Origin: Alphaproteobacteria bacterium
GTDB taxonomy: Bacteria > Pseudomonadota > Alphaproteobacteria > Sphingomonadales > Sphingomonadaceae
Direction of reading: 5' to 3'
NCBI GenBank assembly: GCA_006226465.1
Contig: SBHJ01000107.1
Coordinates: 1-35,037, forward strand
DNA length: 35,037 bases
The position numbers were made by a program, and so were the translations under genes. Below are positions 29,921 through 35,037 of this stretch, one piece after another; position 1 is the stretch's first letter, and each line of letters begins with the position of its first letter. Under the pieces are notes generated by a model. That model worked only from the letters and a program-made list of their open reading frames with translations. It ran no database searches and had not been told where the DNA came from.

Positions 29921-30352
29921 TCAGGCCGCTCCGAATTGATCGAAGGTCATGACCGGACAGTAATCGGTCCGAACACATTGGCCGATCAACATTTGGCCAC
30001 CTTGCTCGACCCAGGCGTGATAGGCATGCGGCCCATTCCGGTCGATGCGATGCACGGCGACAACCAACCGCGATGACAGGCGTGCGCGCCGCAACATCCA
30101 TTGCAATGCAACTGCCTTGGGCAGGCATTTGCTCTTACCCGGCAGCCGCATCGCAGCGCGTTCGATCCGTCGGGCGATCGCCAATGCGGTAGCAGCGTCA
30201 GCGGAAACCGGACAGCTATTCCCGTCGGCTCCGGCGATCGACCCAAGCGTCGATCGAAAAGTGCGAAGCGGCGCGATACGCACCAAAGCACGCGCCAGTG
30301 CCAACCAGGCCATGGCCTGCAAAGTGGCGAGGCGGCTACGCCACACGTTCAC
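29921..30352 (-). CDS. Lasso peptide biosynthesis B2 protein (transglutaminase-like leader protease)
   Basis: KCLPKAVALQWMLRRARLSSRLVVAVHRIDRNGPHAYHAWVEQGG carries the Cys/His of Transglut_core3 B2 proteins. Confidence 0.88.
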   Translation of the reverse strand: MNVWRSRLATLQAMAWLALARALVRIAPLRTFRSTLGSIAGADGNSCPVSADAATALAIARRIERAAMRLPGKSKCLPKAVALQWMLRRARLSSRLVVAVHRIDRNGPHAYHAWVEQGGQMLIGQCVRTDYCPVMTFDQFGAA

Positions 30353-30366
30353 TCCAGCCCCCCCGG

Positions 30367-30636
30367 TCAGCTGTACTCGGCGAAACCTGCGTCAACCAGT
30401 CGGTTGGTGAATTGAGCAACAGAACGCCGACAATGATCATGCCCGACATCATAGCTATTGAGCAGCGATTGGACGATAGCATCGGGATCATTGCTGTGGT
30501 CAAGCGCCCGCCAGATTGCGAGGCCCGTACCTGCCAGCGAGAAGAATGCGCCTGTATCCGCTTGGACGAGAATTAATTCGCCATCGATCTCGGCGGCAAG
30601 ATATTTGTCAGGCCGTTTTCGGATGGATGTGCGCAT
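30367..30636 (-). CDS. PqqD-like RiPP recognition element (lasso B1)
   Basis: 89 aa; DKYLAAEIDGELILVQADTGAFFSLAGTGLAIWRALD matches PqqD/B1; next to B2. Confidence 0.85.
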   Translation of the reverse strand: MRTSIRKRPDKYLAAEIDGELILVQADTGAFFSLAGTGLAIWRALDHSNDPDAIVQSLLNSYDVGHDHCRRSVAQFTNRLVDAGFAEYS

Positions 30637-30661
30637 GCAGGATACTATTGTTTAGCCATGC

Positions 30662-30817
30662 TCAACTTGGGGTGGCTGATTTGCCATTGCTGATCTTGTT
30701 ATCGCCCGGCGGAAACGCATTTCCGGCGATTGCAGTCAGATCGACCGTCAATTGAACCAATTCCGGGTCAGACCACTGTTCCCGCCGTGTATCACCAAAT
30801 TCATTTTTACCGGGCAT
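30662..30817 (-). CDS. Candidate lasso-peptide precursor (A), 51 aa, absent from the supplied ORF track
   Basis: Manual translation: MPGKNEFGDTRREQWSDPELVQLTVDLTAIAGNAFPPGDNKISNGKSATPS. Located between the kinase and B1, co-directional; RBS-like gggaag 5' of ATG; WxxPxL leader motif, Thr near the leader/core boundary, Asp39 as macrolactam acceptor candidate, C-terminal Ser. Confidence 0.72.
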   Translation of the reverse strand: MPGKNEFGDTRREQWSDPELVQLTVDLTAIAGNAFPPGDNKISNGKSATPS

Positions 30818-30930
30818 CGTGAGGCTTCCCAAGCGGTCGGTCCGTATCGCGGATCATGCTTAATCATAGGTGAATCGCGAATGAGCGACAACCGCGGCGG
30901 CATTTCACTCCACCGATCTTCTGGAGCCGG

Positions 30931-31791
30931 TCAGAGCCCTGCAGCTTGGAGAATTTGAGAGGTGCGCTCGCAGGCTTTAGCGACTGTTGCCGATTCGCGA
31001 GGCCTTGTCAGGCGCCAGAAACGCACCTCGCTTGCTAGTTTGAGCATGATGTCGGCATGAAATCCGTGGTTACCTCGCGCTGCGTGAATGAAGCTGCGAT
31101 ACATGGCTTGCGGCAGCATGTTGAGCTTGGTTGCCCCGGTTACCGGGATCAAAGCGAATTCTTTGCCGATCTCGAGGAAGATCAGGTCGCCGAGCGGCAA
31201 CACCCTGGTTTCGCTTCGTCTTGCTTGGCCATAGTGCTTGTCGGGTACGGTTGCGACCGGGCCCAAGGGTGCCACCGCGAGCTGCTTCAATGCATCGCTC
31301 CACAGTTTCATGGGCCGCTTGTCGGGCAGGCAGACTGGCGGGCTTCCCTGAACAGGAAGCACGATCAGTGTGTCGTCGCAGACGTGATCGTAGCCATAGT
31401 CGATCAATCCCGCCGCCAGCGTCGATTTCCCGCCTCCGGAATCGGCGGTGAAGGCGATCACGCGGTCATTGCGCGAGACTGAAGAGGCATGGAGGGGGAC
31501 AAGTCCATTGTACCATGCGACCGCGCCATAGACTGTGCCCCATAAATAGAGCTCGAATTCGCCGCGCAGCGCCTCATCGGGCAATTCGACAATGACCCCG
31601 CCATCCTTGCGATAGTGGAAGCGGATGCCTCCGGGGGTCTCGAACCAGAAGCGATCGCGCGCCATGCAGAGATGGCCGTCCCGATATATAAGCTCTCCCT
31701 CGATGTCGGGGACTGGCAATATCTGTACCGCCATGGCCTGCCTTAGCCCGGCGTTCGCTGCCTCAATTTTGTCGACCGGATCTTCCGCCAT
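30931..31791 (-). CDS. HPr kinase/phosphorylase-like kinase (lasso precursor kinase type)
   Basis: Walker A AFTADSGGGKSTLAAGLIDYGYDHVCDDTLIVLP, typical HPrK-like core; upstream of the precursor candidate. Start could be the internal ATG at 31734. Confidence 0.82.
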   Translation of the reverse strand: MAEDPVDKIEAANAGLRQAMAVQILPVPDIEGELIYRDGHLCMARDRFWFETPGGIRFHYRKDGGVIVELPDEALRGEFELYLWGTVYGAVAWYNGLVPLHASSVSRNDRVIAFTADSGGGKSTLAAGLIDYGYDHVCDDTLIVLPVQGSPPVCLPDKRPMKLWSDALKQLAVAPLGPVATVPDKHYGQARRSETRVLPLGDLIFLEIGKEFALIPVTGATKLNMLPQAMYRSFIHAARGNHGFHADIMLKLASEVRFWRLTRPRESATVAKACERTSQILQAAGL

Positions 31792-31885
31792 CGGTCTGTA
31801 GTAGAGGCATTCCCGCAGGCCGAAAAGTGCGGCGCGATGTACCTACGCTTGCAGACCGACCGGCAGCACGGTAGAATCCCATTAC

Positions 31886-32215
31886 GTGCACGAAAGGGTA
31901 TCCAAATTGAGGTCGATAGCCTGCAGATTTGCGCTGACTTCAGCTGCCGTCGCCATGGCGCTGGCACCGCTCGTCGCTGAAGCCAATACGCGTGCGGATG
32001 CCAGTCCGGTCTATTATGTCGCCGCGCCAAATGCCCAGCCTGAGTTGCAGAGTGCACCGGAACGCAAGAAGCGCAAAGCCGGTTTGATCTCCGGAGAGGA
32101 TCTGAGTTCGGTCCTGCTTCTGGCCGGGGGGTTTGGATTGGCATTCGGCCTGATCCTGGCGGGTGGCTCATCGAGCGGTGGCAACACTCCGAACCAGTCC
32201 AACGGTGCCAACTAG
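31886..32215 (+). CDS. Small exported/membrane hypothetical protein (GTG start)
   Basis: Signal-like CRFALTSAAVAMALAPLVAEA; C-terminal TM VLLLAGGFGLAFGLILAGGSSSGG. Confidence 0.55.
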   Translation: MHERVSKLRSIACRFALTSAAVAMALAPLVAEANTRADASPVYYVAAPNAQPELQSAPERKKRKAGLISGEDLSSVLLLAGGFGLAFGLILAGGSSSGGNTPNQSNGAN

Positions 32216-33518
32216 CGCCAGGTCCCAACTGACGCTGCTGCTCTGTACCGCCGTGCTGTTCGGCGGTGGAGGTGTCGCCTACGGATTGATGAACCTTGCG
32301 GTTCAATTGGTTGCCCTGGTCATCCTTGCGGTAAACCGGGAAGCATTCACCGCATTCTGGATCAATGCGCCGCGGCCACTGGCGGTGCTCGTGGCGCTGT
32401 CGATCGCGATACCCCTGGCGCAGCTCGTTCCGCTTCCTCCCGATTGGTGGCAGGCCTTGCCCGGACGCGAACTGGCCGCGGAAGCGCGCAGTGCGATCGG
32501 CGCAAACGGATGGTATGGCGCTTCACTCGACCGCAACCGCACCTTGGTAGCGCTGAGCGGCTTGATTGCACCGATGTGCGTGCTGGTCCTGGCCTGGCGC
32601 TTGTCCCAACAAGATTTGGAGCGAGCAGGACTGGTTCTTGTCGCCCTTGCGCTGGCCAACTTTCTGATCGGCGTTCCGCAAGTCCTTTCCAACGGTGCGA
32701 CAGCGATCCCTTATCCGGAAAACCTGATGCCGGGCGTGCTGTTCGGAACTTTTGCAAACCGCAATTCGACTGCGATCTTCCTCGTCGCCTGTCTCGCCTT
32801 GCTAGCGCTGCCATTGGGACGGGCGGGAACGAGCGATCAGCGAGCTATCCGGTTGGTAGTTGGATCCTTGTTGATCGTGGCGATCGTTCTTACCCGCTCG
32901 CGCAGCGCAATGGTGCTGACCACGCTGCCACTTGGGCTGATCGCCTACCAGCAATACTCGCAGTCACAGTGGAGCTTCGCGACCGGATGGAAACGCCCGG
33001 CATTCGTGTTGATCGGCGCGGCTGCGGTATTGGGAGCACTCGCGGTTGCGGTGCCCAACACACGAATCGCGAATAGCTTGGCGCGGTTTTCTGCAGAGCA
33101 GGACGCACGAACATACATTTGGGAAGATGCGACCTTTGCAGCCCAGCGATATTGGCCGGTTGGCGCGGGAATGGGCACATTTGATGAAGTTTTCCAGGCT
33201 GACGAAGCGCTCGAAAACCTGACCCTACGCCGCGCTGGCCGCGCGCATAATGATTATCTGGAAGTCGCGATTGAGGCCGGTTTGCCGGGCATTGCGCTGG
33301 TCGCTGCATGGTTGGCCTTGATCGGCTGGCTGACGCTCGTGGCGCGATCCAGCCCGCACCGGCGAGCCGCATGGACAGGATCGACCATTCTCGCAACTTT
33401 CGCGCTGCAATCTATCACAGATTACCCGCTTCGCTCACAGGCCCTCTTATGCGTCGCTGCTTTCGCGCTCGCATTGCTGGTGAGAAGTGCCCACCCGGAT
33501 CGCGAGCGGCAGCAATGA
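32163..33518 (+). CDS. O-antigen ligase/polymerase-family protein (start uncertain; GTG 32205 is plausible)
   Basis: Multi-TM; Wzy_C-type ARTYIWEDATFAAQRYWPVGAGMGTFDEVFQ...RAGRAHNDYLEVAIEAGLPGIALVAAWLALIGW. Confidence 0.85.
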   Translation: MAHRAVATLRTSPTVPTSARSQLTLLLCTAVLFGGGGVAYGLMNLAVQLVALVILAVNREAFTAFWINAPRPLAVLVALSIAIPLAQLVPLPPDWWQALPGRELAAEARSAIGANGWYGASLDRNRTLVALSGLIAPMCVLVLAWRLSQQDLERAGLVLVALALANFLIGVPQVLSNGATAIPYPENLMPGVLFGTFANRNSTAIFLVACLALLALPLGRAGTSDQRAIRLVVGSLLIVAIVLTRSRSAMVLTTLPLGLIAYQQYSQSQWSFATGWKRPAFVLIGAAAVLGALAVAVPNTRIANSLARFSAEQDARTYIWEDATFAAQRYWPVGAGMGTFDEVFQADEALENLTLRRAGRAHNDYLEVAIEAGLPGIALVAAWLALIGWLTLVARSSPHRRAAWTGSTILATFALQSITDYPLRSQALLCVAAFALALLVRSAHPDRERQQ

Positions 33519-34204
33519 TCCGCTGGGTTTGGCCACTTCTTATGCTGGCGGCCGGCATCGTTGTCACGATGGTTCAGGTCGATCGACAGTCGCGCCGTTC
33601 ACCCGAAATTGCGGCCTTTGCACCCGAAGCGGTGCGCGGCTTTGGCCAGTACCATGTCGCAGCTGGCTTGCTGCACGATGGAGAGATTGGGCCGGGGGTT
33701 GAGGCAGCGCGCAAATTGGTCGCTGCCCGTCCAATGCCGGCCGAAAACCTGCGCCTCTACGCCCAAGCGCAGCTGCTTGCCGGAAATCAACAGCAAGCCG
33801 CCGTGGCATTCCAGCAGGCAGCTCGCCACGGTTGGCGCGATGCGATCGCGCAGGAAGTGCAGCTACGGCTGGCGCTGGCGGCTGACGATCATGCGGAAGC
33901 CGCACGCCGATTAGCGGCCTTGTGGGCTACGACTGGCGAAAGCGTGAAACTTGTGGAGCTGTCCTCGCTGACCCTGGCCGATGACGAAAGCCGGGAGGCC
34001 TTTGCCCAAATTCTGGCTGACTCACCGCGCTGGAACCGGCGGTTTCTCTATATTGGGTCGCATTCGCTGTCGCCTGAACAATTCCGCCAAGTGCTGGAAG
34101 TGGCAATCGCGCGCGGTGCGTCCTTCAATTGCCAGGATGGGCGGTCAGCAAATCGAGAAAACTGTCGTCTTTCGCCAGTCAATCCGGATCAAGCCGCGCG
34201 GTAG
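33515..34204 (+). CDS. Hypothetical membrane-anchored TPR-like protein
   Basis: ATGA overlap with the upstream ligase stop; N-terminal TM; helical repeats rich in Ala/Leu (AENLRLYAQAQLLAGNQQQAAVAFQQAARHGW). Confidence 0.65.
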   Translation: MIRWVWPLLMLAAGIVVTMVQVDRQSRRSPEIAAFAPEAVRGFGQYHVAAGLLHDGEIGPGVEAARKLVAARPMPAENLRLYAQAQLLAGNQQQAAVAFQQAARHGWRDAIAQEVQLRLALAADDHAEAARRLAALWATTGESVKLVELSSLTLADDESREAFAQILADSPRWNRRFLYIGSHSLSPEQFRQVLEVAIARGASFNCQDGRSANRENCRLSPVNPDQAAR

Positions 34205-34330
34205 CCATACCTGCGATCGATACCAAGATCACACATACCCAGCCCTGCGAATGAACACAGCACGAGAACCCTTGCTTCGCGCTGTATTGCGCGGCAGTGT
34301 CGCGGCTCTGTTTCCGGGAGGGGAAATTTC

Positions 34331-35037
34331 ATGCACCGCTTTATGTCCGCGATTTTATTGGCAATCGCTTTCCTGTCACCGGTGCAAGCATCTACACCCA
34401 AAGAAGAGCTGATGGTCCCAACCGAGGGTGCGCGCCATTACGTGATCAGCTCGATTGCCAGCAAGACCGGCGATATCTGGTCGTGGGAATTGCCGGACGG
34501 ACGGATCGCCTATCGCATGTCGATGTCCCTGCGCGGCTGGATCACCGAGACAGACCAAGTCGTCACACTTGATGCCAACGCACGTCCCATCGCCATTTCA
34601 GTGCGTGGGTTCACCGATGAAGGCGATGCGACCGAAAATTTCTCGGTCGATGCCAATGGCGTGGCGCATTGGACCACCTCGGTCGATGCGGGTTCGGCAC
34701 AATTGGGGGGCAAGGTCTATAATTCCTATGGCGGACCGTGGCTGGCGCAAGAGCTGGATGTGGCCTTGCTGGTTGCTGCGGGTGATGCCGGGATCGATCT
34801 CTTGCCTGGAGGCCACGCCAGCATCTCGATTGGCGAAGCGGTGGAAATCGAAGGCCCCGACGGGCCCGTCGCGGTCAAGCTAGCCTTCATCAATGGATAT
34901 GGCTTCGCGCCCAGCCCCGTCTGGCTCGACGATCAGGACCGGTTTTTCGGCAGGGTGGGAATCATATCATTTCTTCCCGCCGGCTTCGAAGGCAAGGCTG
35001 TCGAACTCAAGCAAATCCAGGATCGCGAGACCGCCAA
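34331..35037 (+). CDS. Exported protein, possibly an amidohydrolase-family N-terminus (3' truncated by window edge)
   Basis: Frame open from ATG 34331 to the window end: MHRFMSAILLAIAFLSPVQASTPKEELMVPTEGARHYVISSIASKTGDIWSWELPDGRIAYRMSMSLRGW...; signal peptide clear; family guess only. Confidence 0.6.
   Translation, partial: MHRFMSAILLAIAFLSPVQASTPKEELMVPTEGARHYVISSIASKTGDIWSWELPDGRIAYRMSMSLRGWITETDQVVTLDANARPIAISVRGFTDEGDATENFSVDANGVAHWTTSVDAGSAQLGGKVYNSYGGPWLAQELDVALLVAAGDAGIDLLPGGHASISIGEAVEIEGPDGPVAVKLAFINGYGFAPSPVWLDDQDRFFGRVGIISFLPAGFEGKAVELKQIQDRETA

Noticed and set aside
30794-30880. Alternative small minus-strand ORF MIKHDPRYGPTAWEASRCPVKMNLVIHGGNSGLTRNWFN as the RiPP precursor
   Set aside because: Starts upstream and overlaps the chosen candidate in another frame; it has no WxxP/YxxP-L-Thr leader organisation and no Asp/Glu 7-9 residues after a plausible core start. 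Kept only as a fallback
30752-30958. 68-aa plus-strand ORF across the kinase-B1 gap
   Set aside because: Opposite strand to the whole cluster, overlaps the kinase 3' end, no precursor-like motif

Overview
The window is a chromosomal segment of an alphaproteobacterium, probably Sphingomonadales/Erythrobacteraceae-like. That placement is inferred from gene content and protein style only. The left part (1-12.25 kb) is mostly housekeeping: the dnaB 3' end, a PLD-family protein, rpoZ with an intrinsic terminator, a DUF3667 membrane protein, ftsH, a TetR regulator plus a DUF1761 protein, a HupE/PPIase/DUF3604 operon, and a CaiB/MaoC pair. From about 12.3 kb to the end lies an exopolysaccharide locus: PssD/PssE-like GT pair, Wza, Wzc, a GT4 glycosyltransferase, Wzy, Wzx, RmlD/RmlC and an O-antigen ligase. 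Two unexpected cargoes sit inside it. (1) A translationally coupled pair resembling the gene-transfer-agent/phage capsule-binding head spike (spike base protein plus a large beta-helix spike), between wzy and wzx. (2) A complete lasso-peptide-type RiPP cluster: HPrK-like kinase, PqqD-like B1, B2 protease, asparagine-synthetase-like cyclase, ABC transporter and nucleotidyltransferase. For (2) I found an unlisted 51-aa precursor candidate in the 295-bp gap between the kinase and B1: MPGKNEFGDTRREQWSDPELVQLTVDLTAIAGNAFPPGDNKISNGKSATPS, at 30662-30817 on the minus strand. It has a WxxPxL leader motif, a plausible Asp macrolactam acceptor and a C-terminal Ser. Such a Ser is the known target of lasso HPrK-like kinases. 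No tRNA, rRNA, CRISPR or transposase was recognised.
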